From: Pseudoips prasinana
Taxonomy: Eukaryota; Arthropoda; Insecta; Lepidoptera; Nolidae
Assembly (NCBI GenBank): GCA_951640165.1
Contig: OX621255.1
Span: 5,022,001 to 5,086,000 of the forward strand
Direction: 5' to 3'
Length of the DNA: 64,000 nucleotides
The notes beneath the pieces are model-generated. The model was given only the letters and a program-made list of their open reading frames with translations, made no database searches and was not told the origin of the DNA. Position numbers and translations under genes: made by a program. Positions 11,901 through 26,900 of this stretch are shown piece by piece (position 1 is the first letter of the stretch; each line of letters begins with the position of its first letter).

Positions 11901-14900
11901 TACGAACTAAACTGATTTCAATATCATAGCATTCATTTCTAACAAGTAACAACAACATAAGATATTTGTGTAATCGATAGTGTCTATTTGGTGTAGAATA
12001 CTGAGGAACATGATACGCCCTAAAATGATATGCTCTCTCATACAACTGCCCGCTACTAACCGCCCAGAGACGAGGTTCAAACCAAAGTAGGTGCCCCCCG
12101 GCGAGGGTACTTAGTTTGTAGTCTATATTTGCTAGACACACACACAGCTTTTTTAACATACATAACAAGGCTCCAACTGCCTTGTTATGCATGTTCATTT
12201 AAACAAAAACCTGAGGAACAATAATCGACTCATTTAAAAGCACTGGAATGTACGGAAACATACTATCAGTCCAACACAAAACCTTTATATCTTCTTATTG
12301 AACACCTTAACTTCTAAATTATGCTGCATTCTATTATTACTAGAATATGTTTCGGTTTAAGTCCGACTTGGTTTTTAGTCTTCATGCCATAAGTAAGGAC
12401 AGGCAAGATCGCTCGTCCACCACTTGCGTTTCAATCAATCAATCAATCATTTATTATTTGTAAAACATAGGTACAAAAAGTTGCTGGCAGTTTGCTCAAA
12501 CTGCCAGCTGATATACTGATATAATAATAATAATGTCCTCCCGGCCGAATTTTGGCCACGGCGGCGCGTCTCAAAGGAGACTAGCCAATTGCGCAGGACA
12601 TATTATAGTGCACAAGTGGCACTTTCTATTCCATCACTCACGTGATCCGATGGGACGGCTAGCAACATGAGCGGAAAAAGGCCAGCAACTTATCAAAATT
12701 GCACCTATTTGTATGCCCCAGGACCGACGGCTTTACGTGTTTGTAATACCGCCAACTTCCAGAATTCGGGCTGACACTGAGAAATTTATTTTTACTGAAA
12801 AATCCCAAAACCACTTTGTGGCCCGACCCGGGATTTAAACCCAGGACTTCATCATCTGCGGTTGAACACGCTACCGCTAGACCAACGAGGCAGTAAAATA
12901 CCCTCAATCCAACACTAAATCTAATTATTTTCTCCAGGAACACCTTTACCAGAACACTCTCAAGGAACTTGAACGTCTCCAACGCTCCCACGATACTCTG
13001 GCTGAGCGGATCGGTGCTCCCGACCCTATCGATACCACAGACACTGCCAGATCCCTTCATGCGGAAATGGAGTCCGAGCCCGAGGACCAGGACGAGGGAT
13101 GGCTGAAGAGGGAAGCTGTCCAAGTGTACAAGCAGTTGCGAGCGCTGGCGCTGCAGCTCAACACTGGCCATGATGATGATTCAGGTAAAAATTTAGTTTT
13201 TTTAGGTCTCCCATGAATGCCCGAAAACTAAGCAATCCTTATAAATGCGAAAGTAACTCTTCCTGTCTGTCTGTCGTGCTTTCACACCAAAACTACTGAA
13301 CCGATTGGAATGAAATTTGGTACACAGATAATCTAGAGCCTGAGAAAGGACATCAGCTGCTTTTAAATGGGAAAAAGGGATTTGGGCGTTGAAACAGGGG
13401 TTGAAAAATTGTTTGAAGATATCGTCATGTTTAGAGCTAGAATAAGAATATAATATCCTGGGACATTATTTACATCCATCTGATCCCAAACCAAGCAGAG
13501 CTTGTTCTATGGAAACTGATATACTACGTATACTACTTTTTTTTTGTAAATACATACTTATATAGATAATTACACCCAGACACAGGACAATCATACATGT
13601 TCGAGCACACAAATATCTGCCCTGGGTAAGAATCAAACCCACGATTAACGGCGTGAAAGGCAAGCATTTACCAACGCCAACCGGTCCGTCATCATAATAT
13701 TTACTTTAACCAGTGTTTCACATATTTAGATCATCCGAACTACACTACCAATAATAATAATCAAAGTCATAGTCAAAAATCATTTATTCCGTAAAAAAAG
13801 AATCGTCATTTTTTACCCTACTGCAGTGCATGAAGTAGCAGCAACTGAGAAACACTGCCAGAAAACTCAGCATGAATCCATTTTTAAAATAAAATATACT
13901 TAAGATTAATTACAATCATGTGTGTTGACTCAGAACAACTCAATCCCAAGCACTTTTGTCACTTAAATAATCAGAAATTTTGTAATATGCCCTGCTACAC
14001 AATTTGGCTTTAATAATTCTTTTAAACTTATTCGTAGACAATTCTCTAATACCGCTATATATTTATTCTGTCATCACAAACTTAAGTATTAACAACATAG
14101 TTTAATAATCTTTGTATAAAATAGAACTTTGTAACAGACCAAAGGAAACAATATCGACCTCAGGAATCCGTCAACAGTCAATATACTAAAGCTATGTAGG
14201 TATTATAACTTCTATAATACAGTGACATTTTATTCCAAACAACTTCCGTGACTCGAACCAGCACGCGATCTCATCGATCCAAGACGTTTGTTGAGCCTAT
14301 ATTCAGCTTTATTATTTACCTCTATTTATAAATAAAGAGGAGGTACTTTCTAACGTTCTCCGAAGAACTTAGAATGGGCCGGAAAAGCGGAAAATGACTT
14401 ACCTTCATGTAGGTATGTAAAATGAAATAAATGAGGCAATTTAGGCGCGAAATATATAAATTATTTAAAAAAGAAAAATTGTTGTCTATTTACTAAAGGG
14501 GTAGCCAGACCCCTTTAGTAAATAGAAATATGTATAAAGGATAATATTCTGAATGAAGGTAAGTAAGTACCTACAGAAAGTCTTCTGAAAATATTTTTTC
14601 ATAGACTTGTTAAGATCCTGGGACATTATTTACACATGGCCATCTATCTGATCCCAAACTAAGTAGAGTTTTTACTATATAAACCAGATAACTGATATAC
14701 TACTTTTGTAAGCACATACTTAAATAGATAATTACACCCAGACTCAGAACAAACACACATGTTCATGCACACAGATATCTGTCTTGTGAGGAAATCGAAC
14801 CCACGACCTACCACGTGGAAGGCAAGTATTAACCAACTACGCCAACCGTCATCATTATTAGTAGTTTACCTAATATAGATATTCTTCCACCTATTATAAG

Positions 14901-17900
14901 AAAACGTACAGTTAATGCCAGGCGCTATAGTCTTTATAACCGAGGCGTTAAGGTTTGTTTTCCTGTAGCCGGTGTATCCACGGTTGTGCATTTACTGTAC
15001 CTATATAGAATCTATTAAAGTTGGTGTACACTTCCTACACGGAATAGCATAAATATCCAGTTAAATATGGCTGAGTTTGCGTGACTGTTTTGTAGGGCAA
15101 CTCGCTGATGTACGAATTACAGAAGTTCAACTTGGAAATGCACGTGGAATCTTACAAGGAATTTAAAATAAATGTGGCATTATTAGACGTCAGCAGTTCA
15201 TTGACCTCAGACAAAGTAAACCTGCAGCTTACCTCAATATGATAAACACATCATTATTGCTGTGTGGTGACGGCAGCAAATATCAAAATATTATCACTCT
15301 ATGTCATCCCGTGTGGGGCGTAAAAGTCAACCGAAGATAATATCTACCAGAAGACGGGCAGTAGCTATTTTCTAAGTACTATGTCCATCATATTGCGATT
15401 GGCAACCCGTCTGCCTGGCGTGGCGATTATGGCATATATATTACGGACGTTTTTCAGCTGTTATGATGAAATAAAACCCATTAATCTTAGTAAATAGCTT
15501 GTATATCAAATGTTTCGCTTTTCCGTTACATATAGAACCAATCTAGTCAAATTGGTAGTAATAATAAGTAAATAAAATAAAAAAGCTTTATTTACTCCAT
15601 ATTTAGGTACAATTCAAATGTAATGTTAGTATTATTAGTAGTTTACCTTATTTCTATTATTGTTTAGTTTTGTTAGTATTTAATATGGATCCCTTTTGGG
15701 TAAAAGCTTCGGTTGGTAGTAATAGCAAATAATAAATATCGTTCGTCAAACTAAGACACTGCCATCTGATCCCAAACTAGGCAGTGCCTGTACTATAGCA
15801 ACCAGACAACTGATAAACATCGTTATATATTTCTATATAAATACATATTATACATAAATCAATTTCACCCAGACAGAACAAGTAATCGAGCTTATCACAC
15901 AAAGTTTTGTAATAGGTGGGGATCGAACCCACGACCTCTGGTTTAACAGTTAGAATAACTACTAAACCAACATAGCAGTCAAAATATAATAATAATATTA
16001 ATATCTGGGGACAATGTCACACAGATCATCCTAGCCCCAAACTAAGCAAAGCTTGCACTATGGGTACCAGGCGACGATATACATACTTATATAGATAGAT
16101 AAATTCTTATATACTTAGAAAATATCCATGACCTAAAAAAAAAATATTCGTGCTCATCACACAAATATATATATAATATAACATATTTGTTGGTGACTTC
16201 ATCAGACTACCTATAGTTACATGACATAATGGCCTCATAGTGATGAGTTCATCAGTAGGTAACTTTAACAGCAATCAATTAATTTCAATATTTTTCAGCC
16301 TTTTCACTTACTTAAACAAACATTTTAACAAGTCCATTATTTAGCAAGTATTTTAGTGTGGGTCTTAATGGAACAGACGCCAGCACATCCAGCTACCCCA
16401 ATCTGTCAAATTTCTTTTATAGATTTTCAACTTTATCACAATAATAATAATAATATCAAGGGACAACGTCACACAGATCATCCTAGCCCCAAACTAAGCA
16501 AAGCTTACTATGGCTACCAGGCGACGATATACATACTTATATAGATAGATAAATACTTATATACATAGAAAACATCCATGATTCAGAAACAAATATTCGT
16601 GCTCATCACACAAATATTTGCACTTACCGGGATTCGAACCCAGGACCACCAGCTTCGTAGGCAGGAGCACTACCAACTAGGCTACGGTGACCGTCACAAA
16701 AGCATAAGGTTCACTTTCAATTCGAGAAATTTGACAGATTGGGGTAGCTTGATGTGCTGGCGTCTATACTTACGTAAAACGGCTATAACTGCTAGTTTTT
16801 AAGATCGTGATGGGCGTATAATAAGTCTTAGTAGTTACTGTTCTATTTATCAGCGTGACATCGTCCACTGCTGGACATACGCCTCCCCCAAAGGTTTCTA
16901 TAACGGTAGCATTTGGAGAGGTTTGCCGAAAACAAACCCTTTTCCTCTCTGTCTCTCTCTCTTACCCTCTAAATTGACATCTAAGTTGGTTGAATGATAT
17001 TAAAGACAAATTGCAAACAGTAACATTTGTAGAATGTCGGTAAGTTTTATTATTATTAGACTGCCAATAAATAAAATCCACCGACATTCTACAAATGTTA
17101 CTGATATCCTACGGAGGTTTACTAATGATATGTATAATTATTTGTTGACCATACCGATATATGTATATTTTTGAAATTGAATTTCTATTTCGATATGTAA
17201 AATATTTTACGAAAATAAATGATTATGATTATGTGTGTTTTATATATAGACATATAAATTGGCAACAGTCGCTAACATTCCCAAATTCTGATTTCCCGAT
17301 TTATGTAATACTTGGGTAGGCTTACCAAATAAAAAAATCTATATTCCGGAGATAAGGCCTGATTCCCCTTGGAAATACCTGCGATTTTTTGATTGAGAAA
17401 TTTCTCTTAAATTCGTTTGTTTATCGTTTTTATACACTGCGAAACGAGCTCACGTGTTGCACATCGTGTGCTATGAGGATGGGGGGGGGGAGCGGCTATA
17501 CGTTATTGAAAAATCTATAAATCCTGAAATTTCATGAATTTCGAAAAATCTTGGTGCAATCCTGGGAATAGTCCAATAATCCTGAAATCTCAGGATAAAT
17601 CCCGAGATATGGTATAATTATTCCCGAGTCCTAAACTACTGCCGTTTATCTCCACAATGCTAGCACAACAGTATACGCAAAACTGCAGACAAATGGACGA
17701 CCTTCATATCGCATCGGTTCTTGATATTACGTACTTTACGGAAACTTTGCTGATCATGAATTGAATTTTAATTAAATATGAATCAATATCATAATGATTC
17801 TTTTAAATCTATATAACGTGCATTTAAATTAATCATTACATACATACACTCACGCCTGTTTCCCAGAGGGGTAGGCAGAGACAACGGACTTCCATTTTTC

Positions 17901-20900
17901 ACAATCCTTGCACACTTCTTTCGCTTCTTTTACTGACATTATATTCTTTATACATGCTCGCCGATAACTTACCAAGTATACTTGGTATAGCTGGCCTGTG
18001 TGAATGGTACAACCGGAAGGGGAAGACCTCGCAGAATATTCTCTGATCAAATCGGAGACGTTCTCAAGAAAGGTCAGGTCAGAAGTACCCTAATTAATTA
18101 TATTATTATTGTTTGTTTATAGTAGCGTAGCGTAGTATGTCTACGAGATGATGTATATCACTACACGTGTGTATTTTCAGTAATAAAATGTTTGTCAAGT
18201 CTGTTTTAAATGATCCAACTGTTCCCTGTTGGAGCACTTATCACTGTTTCTTTTCTGGTAGACTGTTCCACAAATTAAATATTTTCAGGGAGAATTAATA
18301 AAAAATATTAGTATTATTTAATATAGCAATGTTTTATGGCATTCCTACTAATATTACAAATGCGAAAGTTTGTGAGTATAAGATATTTGTAACTCTTTTA
18401 CGCAAAAATTACCAACGTATTTAGATAAAACTTGATAGTAGTAGGTTATTTATCTCAATAATACATAGTCTATAATTTATAACCGCTGGGCAGAGCTTGT
18501 ATTGCAATATAGCGTATGGTGTAAAATTTTCACAAAGGTTGGCTTTGTGGAAATTTCACACTATCACACGACAAAGGAAATACGCAGAACTCTATAAGCC
18601 TAAATTTGTCTATTATTTACTAATATGGAGTGAGGTGTCACGCCGTGCCGTCGCTGGCATGACCCCGCATGACATCATTCGAGGTACCTACGCATTATAA
18701 GACTCAAGAATGTTTCCTTACCCCCCTTACTAAATACGGAACTAGAACATTGAACTTAATTTTGAACCGACTTTAAAACGTAGGAGTTTAGCAACACGAC
18801 CTTTTTAAGAGAGGTAGGGCATAGCGTTCATTCGCTCAAAGAGCAGCCCGACTGGGGAAGTACCTCCAGCTTACAGAAGACATTCCTTAATAATAACATT
18901 AATAATTTTAATGTTGTGTTTCCGAGTGTGAGAAAGGTCGCCAGAGCTCATTGGGGTGGGGGGAAGGGTCAGCAAGACTTGTTTGCTGACGACACCTCTG
19001 GTGTTGCGAGTGTCCATGGGCAAGGTGATCACTTACCATCAGGTGTCCCACTTGCTTGTTTGTCGCCCTCTAATAAAAAAAAATACATATACATACATAG
19101 ACTCACGCCTGTTTCCCAGAGGGGTTGGCAGAGACAACGGATTTCCATTTGTCACGATCTTTGCACACGTCTTTTGCCTCGATTACTGTCATTATATTCA
19201 TACATGCTCGCCAGTTTAGGGTACTTCTGACCTGTCCTTTCTTGAGAGCGTCTCCGGTTTGGTCAGAGAATGTTCGACGAGGTCTTCCTCTTTCGGTTGT
19301 TCCATTTACACAGGCCAGGTATACTTCTTTAGTCAATCTTCTTTCATTCATCTCAGCATTCCTTTTTTAATCTTTGTGACTACATCCTCTTTCACACCAC
19401 AACGCTCTCTTACATCAGTATTTCGAATTCTGAAAAAACTCGACCACGTTTTATTTTCGTATGCGAGTTCCCATTGCTTGTGAACTGATAAAATGAAATT
19501 TATTGACTAGCCAGTTGGTTATTGACCCTGACTGCTAAGCCAGAGGTCGTGGGTTCGATTCCCACCGGGACAAATCTTTGTGTGATGAGCACGATAATTT
19601 TTTCTGTGTCAAGGTGTAATTTATCTAATATGTAAGTATTTAGAAATACATAAGTAGCCTGGTTGCCATAGGAACTAAATTACGCTGAGCCTACAGGCTC
19701 TGCAGATGGCAGTGTGTAAGTTGTCCTAAGATATTTATTAAGCCCTCGTTTAAAATGTGAAGTTGTTATATGAAGACAAACAAAAGTTGGTTATATGAAG
19801 ACAGACAAACAATTCTCAAGTTAATACGTATTTATAAGTATGAAAGTTAAATTACTAACAAGAGTAAGAGTGCCTCGAGCTGTTCTTGGTAATTGGGGCC
19901 AGTCTTAACAATGCCTCCCCAAATATAGGACATAAATAGTGCTCAAGTGTATGTGCAAATATTCCCTGACTTCGTCAGGAGTCTGAGTCTGTGTGTGGTA
20001 GTTATTTGTTCACACAATTTGAACGCAATGCAAAGCATAAATGTCAAAAAGCCAAACCATAAATTTCACCGTCCCGTGCGATTTGAACCAGCACCCTCTT
20101 CTCTCAGGGACTAGGCGCTCTGCGTCAAGTTACGAACGATACACACTCGCAGATCAAATTTAGGATTCACTTATTCACACCATTTCTGAGGATGTAGGTG
20201 TTATTCATCAGCTTTGGTTTTCTATAAACATGGCTGATTGATATGTTCACAGTTGCATGTGAAATATCATAGACATTGGAACACCTCCCAAACCATTCCA
20301 TTTTAGTTGTAAAGCATTATTGGCAATGCAAATCGTAAATGTCATCTCAAAATATCGTACAGTTGAGTAGTTTAAAAGGGCGAGACTAGTGTGATACGAT
20401 AAAATTGGATGTAGTCAGCCTCTTAAGTTTACCACTTGTCATACTTACCCGTCAGATATTAATGGATCTCTGTTCATCACAATAAATAGTTCCTGATACA
20501 CTGATGGACCGTAGACAATGCGAAACATTATGTCCGATAGAGGAAAGCAATAGCATGAAAGTTTTCTTTAACGATTTTTTGTTGAGTTTTCCTGATCATA
20601 TGATATTGGAAGAGGGGCGATTAGTAACAGTTAAATCACTGACTTATTACTCTTTGCTTTTAGAAATAAAGACGCAAAAAATCTGTCACTTACCTACACA
20701 ATGGACTATTTTTTGATAAGGTAGGAGAATGCCTATGCAATCCAACCGCAAGAAGTGTCTGACATTTTTTTTCGTTTCATTCATTTTCATTTATTTATTT
20801 CACTCAAAAATAGAGTACAATGATGGTCTCAGTATTAGGTTAGTCTCCTCCATTTTACTGTTGAACAGCAGGTGAAATGTTGAATTGTTATAAGTCAAAG

Positions 20901-23900
20901 TTTACACAAATAATATAGTTCATTAAATAAATCACTGATGGAATGTAATGAATTTTCCTGAAGCCACAGTGTGAGATGGTTTTTGAACGTTGCCGCTTTA
21001 AAAAATCACTAATACCTATTTTGCGGCAAAGCATTAAACTTTTTCACACACTTTCACTCGCACCGACTAAATCTAACCTTCTGTGGACTACTTCTGGTGC
21101 CCGATGGCGAAGTCAAGCCAGAATTCAAATATCATTAAGGCTCTCTGTAATGTAGCTCGTATGAAAAGAACAAGATATACGTACGTAGAACAGGCAAACT
21201 ACCAATACTGCTTATAACTAACCGTTTTATGTAACTATAACTAAATAAAATAAAAATTGGTTTAAACGGTTTTACACATATAATATAATATCCTGGGGCA
21301 TTATTCACACCCGGCCATCTGATCCCAAACTAAGCAAACCTTGTACTATGGAAACCAGATAACTGAAATACTACATATACTACTTTTCTTTTGTAAATAC
21401 ATACTTATATAGAGTATTATACCAGACTCATAACAAACAGACATGTTCATGCACACTAATATCTGTCCTGGCAAGGCCCTGCGGCGTGAAAGGCAAGCAT
21501 TTACCATCTAGGTAAATACTACAAGTATTAAAGTCGGTTGGTGCCACAAACAAGACAAAAATTTAATATAAGTTTGAAAAGTTTTAGATATAGTTAGTTT
21601 ATTTATTTTTAGTTTAAACTGTTTTAGTTATTTTCTTTTCAGTTTCATTAGCTTCAGTTATTGTTATTTTTCTATTTCTTCATTTATTTTTAGAATACTC
21701 ACAAGACAAAAACATGTCAATACGTGGAAAATGTGGCTGATATTGCTATTATTACTCTTATTTTAAGCTTACTTTGTTAATACGTATATTGTAATGTCGT
21801 TTATTTTCCCAAATAAAGTAAAATAAAAATAGGTATTGCACAATCTATGAATTTTAAATATGGATACAATTGGCACTCTTATCGCGTAGTGGTGATTTCT
21901 TTTATAAAACCGTTACAAATACTAATTACGGAGACGAATAATGACGTAATAACCTAAAGAATAAAGCAATACATCTTATAGAAATCAAATCCAATACAGC
22001 AATACATTAACTATGTTTAAATCTAAGATAAGTAATCTGCTTTTGGACAATAATTATTGTCATTAATTGTACCTACTTCTTCAGTTATGTACAAATGCAA
22101 AGGTGTACTATAGCTTTTATTGCACAACCTTAACGTAAAAATAAAGCTGTTATGGAACTCTTAGTCTGTAAGTATATAATAAAAGTATGTTTCCTGAATA
22201 AAATAAAAAAAAACATCCATCAATTGTAAAGTTCTTCAGCACGCATTCATTCTAAGCTTCTAATTTGGTATGGCGATGAATCGAAAAATATATCAATCAG
22301 ATGGCGATCGTCAATGAAAACCTGTAAAGTAAATATTTAGACCATTTATAAACATAAATACCACAAGATATTTAGAGAATTTAGGTCAAGCGCTTTCCGA
22401 GGTTACCGAAATTATAAATAGTAAAAAATCCAGATATCTATATATAGGTAAAGACGCCAGCACATCAAGCTACCCCAATCTGTCAAATTTCCGCAATTGA
22501 AAGTGAACCTTAGGCTTTTGTGATAATGTTGAAAGTCTAAAAAAGAAATTTGACGGATTGGGGTAGCTAGATGTGCTGGCGTCTGTACATCTATAGGCAT
22601 ACATTCTCGTAGGTCTAGCAAGCGGCAGACCGTTCAACCGGATGAGATAGGTACTGTGTGACTGACAGCAAAGAATGTCCCCAGCCCTTTTCATCCCCTG
22701 GGGGCTTAGAAGTCAGCCTAAACGAATGTATACCAGATAATGTTCAGCAGCGTTGTTCTGAGTTAACTGCCTCGTTGGTCCTGCGGTAGCGTGTTCACCC
22801 GCAGAAAACGAGGTCCTGGGTTCAAATCCCGGGTCGGTCCAAAAGTGATTTTGGGAATACGGAGAGCAACTAAAGCCGTCGGTCCTGTACCTGAGCTCTT
22901 TCCGGTCATGCCGCTAGGCGTCCCATCGGATCATGAGAGTGATGGAATTGAAAGTGCTCCTGTGTTTGCGCCCACACTTAGCACTATAATATGTTCCGCG
23001 CAGGTGGCTAATCTCTATTGAAATTGGCCGCCGTGGCCGGAATTCGGCTAGGAGGACATTATTATGTTCTGAGTACTATGGCCATCATACTACGATCGCC
23101 AAACCGTCTGCCAAGCGTGGCATTTATGGCATATCCCTCCAAATGATGGTCAAATTGTGGAGTTTTTTTGGGGAGGGCTTTGTCCAGCGGTGGGCGTCAT
23201 TCTGCTGACATGATGATGATGATAATGACATTTAGATTGGCTTAGTGGTATAACCCTTAATGGGGCAATGGTATAATAATTACCACCTCATTTTAAACTC
23301 TATACTGTTAGCTAAAATCAATGAATTATGAACATGCGTTATGCCCTATTAAGAGATAAAAGAGAGAATCTCAAACAGTATACTTAAAAGTATACTCCTA
23401 ATAGTTTTCTAGTAAGTACCTAATTATTTTTTTCATTTCATTATCGTATTCGTTGATGAACCTGTAATAATAGTCACAAAGAAGAGATAAATAAATTAAT
23501 AAGATAAATAATATAAATAAATAAGATAAATATTTTATACTAGCTGTGGCCCACGGTTTCCCCCGCCTTAAACTTAATAAATTATAGCCTATGTGTTATT
23601 CGGATATAATATAATCTATGTTACTACAAAGTTTCATCAAAATCCGTCCTGTAGTTTTTGCGTGAAAGAGTAACAAACATCCATACTCGCATTTATAATA
23701 TTAGTAGGATTTTTACCGTATATCGGGGTACGTAGTTAACTTTACAGTAACTTATTCCCATTACGTAAGTAGAGTTTATGTTCTGAACCTTACGCTTATA
23801 TGTATTAGTTTATTCTTGACAAGTTGTTCATTCTATCGCACAGTCCAACACACATCTGCATGAACGCGCGTGGATGCGTGTTCTGCGTGTTGGACTGTGC

Positions 23901-26900
23901 GTGTTTTCTATACAAACGGAGATACTACCAAGTAACGTTAGAACACGCACCCACGCACTACGCTGCGTCATGCGGGGCAGTGTGCCAATCGCCTTAGACG
24001 CAAACTTTAACCGTGTACAACAGAGTCAAATTAAATAGTCTAGTTTTCGAGTATAGATCGTAAGTTGACGTCCGACGCGTTTAAAACAAAAATACAATGA
24101 TTTGACGGTCACCGTAGCCTAGTTGGTAGTGCTTCTGCCTACGAAGCTGATGGTCCTGGGTTCGAATCCCGGTAAGTGCAAATATTTGTGTGATGATCAC
24201 GAATATTTGTTTCTGAGTCATGGATGTTTTCTATGTATATAAGTATTTATCTATTTATATAAGTATGTATATCGTCGCCTGGTACCCATAGTACAAGCTT
24301 TGCTTAGTTTGGGGCTAGGATGATCTGTGTAACATTGTCCCCAGATATTATTATTATATTATTATTTGTCTAGCAAGAATAATTCTCTATAGCAACCGGA
24401 GTCAGCAAGCGTGTTAGACCCTCTCGTGCGTAATTGATTTTGACGTCGTGCCTGGTAGATGTGACAAGCTTGCCGGAGACACTTACTGCTTATTTGATAA
24501 CGTCACGTTCTAACATTACGTGACAGGCTAAAGGTGGTATCTATATAAAAAATAATAAATCTAGTGAATTGCTAAGTTGATTTGTAAGTACTTTTATTAA
24601 AGTGGTTGCCAGTGTTATGAAACAGAAGGTTTCAATAACTCAGTTATTTTCTGTCTACCTGTGTGTAATACTTAGAAAACACTTGACTAAATATAAACCG
24701 AGAAATTGTCTTAGAGTGTGAGCACTGAGAGGAGGTACAGAAGCCAGCACATCAAGCTACCCCAATCTGTCAAATTTCCCCAATTGAAAGTGAGCCTTAT
24801 GCTTATTTGATAAAGTTATAAATCTATAAAAGAAATTTGTCAGATTGGGGTAGCTGGATGTGCCGTCTGTACTTTAGGATAAATGTGCATAGAACTAGAG
24901 TCCGCATTGAACACCCAAATCGGAAGACGGCTTTACCTCCCTATGTGTGTTCTGCCGTATATTATATATTGCATTGTTTGATTTTATGCCCACCGTAACT
25001 TTCTAAATTCTCACTATCTCCGTACGATCTCGTACGTTACGGTCTCAGCGAAACGTACAGACGCCAGACATCCAGCTACCCCAATCTGTCAAATTTATTT
25101 TATAGATTTTCAACTTTATCACTTAAGCATAAGAAATTTGACAGATTGGGGTAGTTTGATGTGCTGGCGTCTATATCTTCGCTGAAGCTGTGCAATGGGC
25201 TCCCTGCCACGGTTTCCCCAACGTGCTACAACATGGAATCCTTCAAAAAAATCTATGATAAGGATAAGGTTACTAAAAGGTTGGCAACGTGATGCCCCCG
25301 GTTTGAAAAGTGTTCATAGCAGGTGACTGCTTACCACCAGGCGGTTTACCGAATGCGTGTTATTGACTAATTTCTATTTGACTGCCTCGTTCGTCTAGCG
25401 GTAGCGTGCTTAACTACGGGCCGATGGGTTCAAATCCCGAGTCGCATTTTAATGTTAAGAAAATTTCTCAGTATGAACCCGTAGTCTGGAAGATGGCGGT
25501 ATCACACCCCCGTGTATCGGAGAGCACGTAAAGCCATATTGCACCTGACCTCTTTCCAGTCGTGTCGCTAGTCGTCCCATCGGATCATGAGAGTGATGGA
25601 AGGAGGCTGCGTATGCTCGCAGTCGTAGACTCGTGAGCTTTTCTGTGATTTCATAGGTCGAACTCTGTTAAGAGATAAAGTATTCGTCCAAAATTGATTT
25701 TGATGATTGATTGTAGAGTTAATGTAAGGATAAGGATTATTTTTTACATAACGTAAAAAAATGCAAAACTCGAGACATAAATCAGCGTTATGTCCCATTT
25801 CCTTCGTCCCCCTATGCTTACTACTTTTTACGTAATTAAACTTTAGTTATCGAACTTCGGTTTTGAGAAAAACTTCTATTGGCGCTCCTCAATTAAACAA
25901 ATTAATTATAATAAGTTAGGCGGTTCTACCTCCAGACACAATAGTAAAACAGCCATATATTAGCCCTATGCCAGTCTCGTGTAATGCCAATGAAAATACC
26001 ACCCAAAGGAAACAAAATTCACCTATTGTTTTATGATATTACCTATTGTATTGATATCGTACACTTCTGGACTTAGGCCTTCCCCTCATAGGTGTTTACC
26101 GTAGTCACTGCTTGGCATGCTAGTTATTGACCGCAGTTAGGTGGTAGCTAGTACACAGGAGGCGCTGCTGCCCGAATACCTGGTGCATCCCTTCAGCTCC
26201 TTTTACGACACCCACGGGAGTGTATGACCCTGTTATTCTTTCTAGGCCGGAGACCACACGGTTGTTTATACTTTCTGTCGGGTAATTTAACTAATGAGAA
26301 TTTTCATCAGCCTTTTAAATGTTCATATATATTCACATCTAGTTAACAAGTGGTACATAATGTTTTTATTGCATTCCTTTGTTACAAGTTAAATATTCAC
26401 ATCGTCTGGTGGACTGTTCGCACGATTTCTAGCAATACACTTTGGTGAGATTTTAAGAAGTCTGCCAAAACAGTCATATTGTTCATAGTTTTAAAAGTTT
26501 AATGGATTTATTATTAGCGCTTTCACATAATAAGTAAGAGAACAGCGTTGGTGTAGAAATGTATTTTCTCCGTAAGATGAGACATAATTACACATTTATA
26601 AATATAAAACCAAATAAATATATTTGGAATCAAATAAGGATGAAACAAAATAAATTGATTTATCAAATATTTCTTTTTAAAACTAAATAATTTAATTAAA
26701 TAATGAACTAATTACAATATATTATAAGATAACAATTAGGAAAAGCTACAGAAACCCTATTTACACTAATAGGCGTCGAATAATCCCTCCGCATCGCCTA
26801 TGGGAAGAGTGCCCAGAAGACTGGCCGTATTGCCACGCTGGATGGCAGTGCTGATCCTCTGATCCTAGAATAGGCCAGCCCTCTGCTCATGGGAAGCGTC

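Larger units (their letters stand above)
7775..12937 (+). other. BicDR intron 2
   Basis: 5,163 bp. Holds the Helitron-like fragment at 7787, a dispersed repeat at 8628-8930, the minus-strand coding-like region 8925-10525, a foldback element 10595-11050, a GCGTGAAACTCG repeat at 11092-11222 and SINE B at 12521-12894. 11223-12520 shows nothing I can name except AT-rich sequence and unrecognised ORFs. Confidence 0.7.

Noticed and set aside
11554..11929. Two overlapping plus-strand ORFs of 118 and 69 codons
   Set aside because: Different frames of the same Cys/Phe-rich stretch; no start context, no family, no splice support.
12659..13171. 170-codon minus-strand ORF
   Set aside because: Antisense shadow of BicDR exon c plus SINE B sequence.
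22791..23021. Plus-strand ORF with [12 protein letters not shown]
   Set aside because: Translation of a SINE B copy; the same peptide appears at 35.7 kb.
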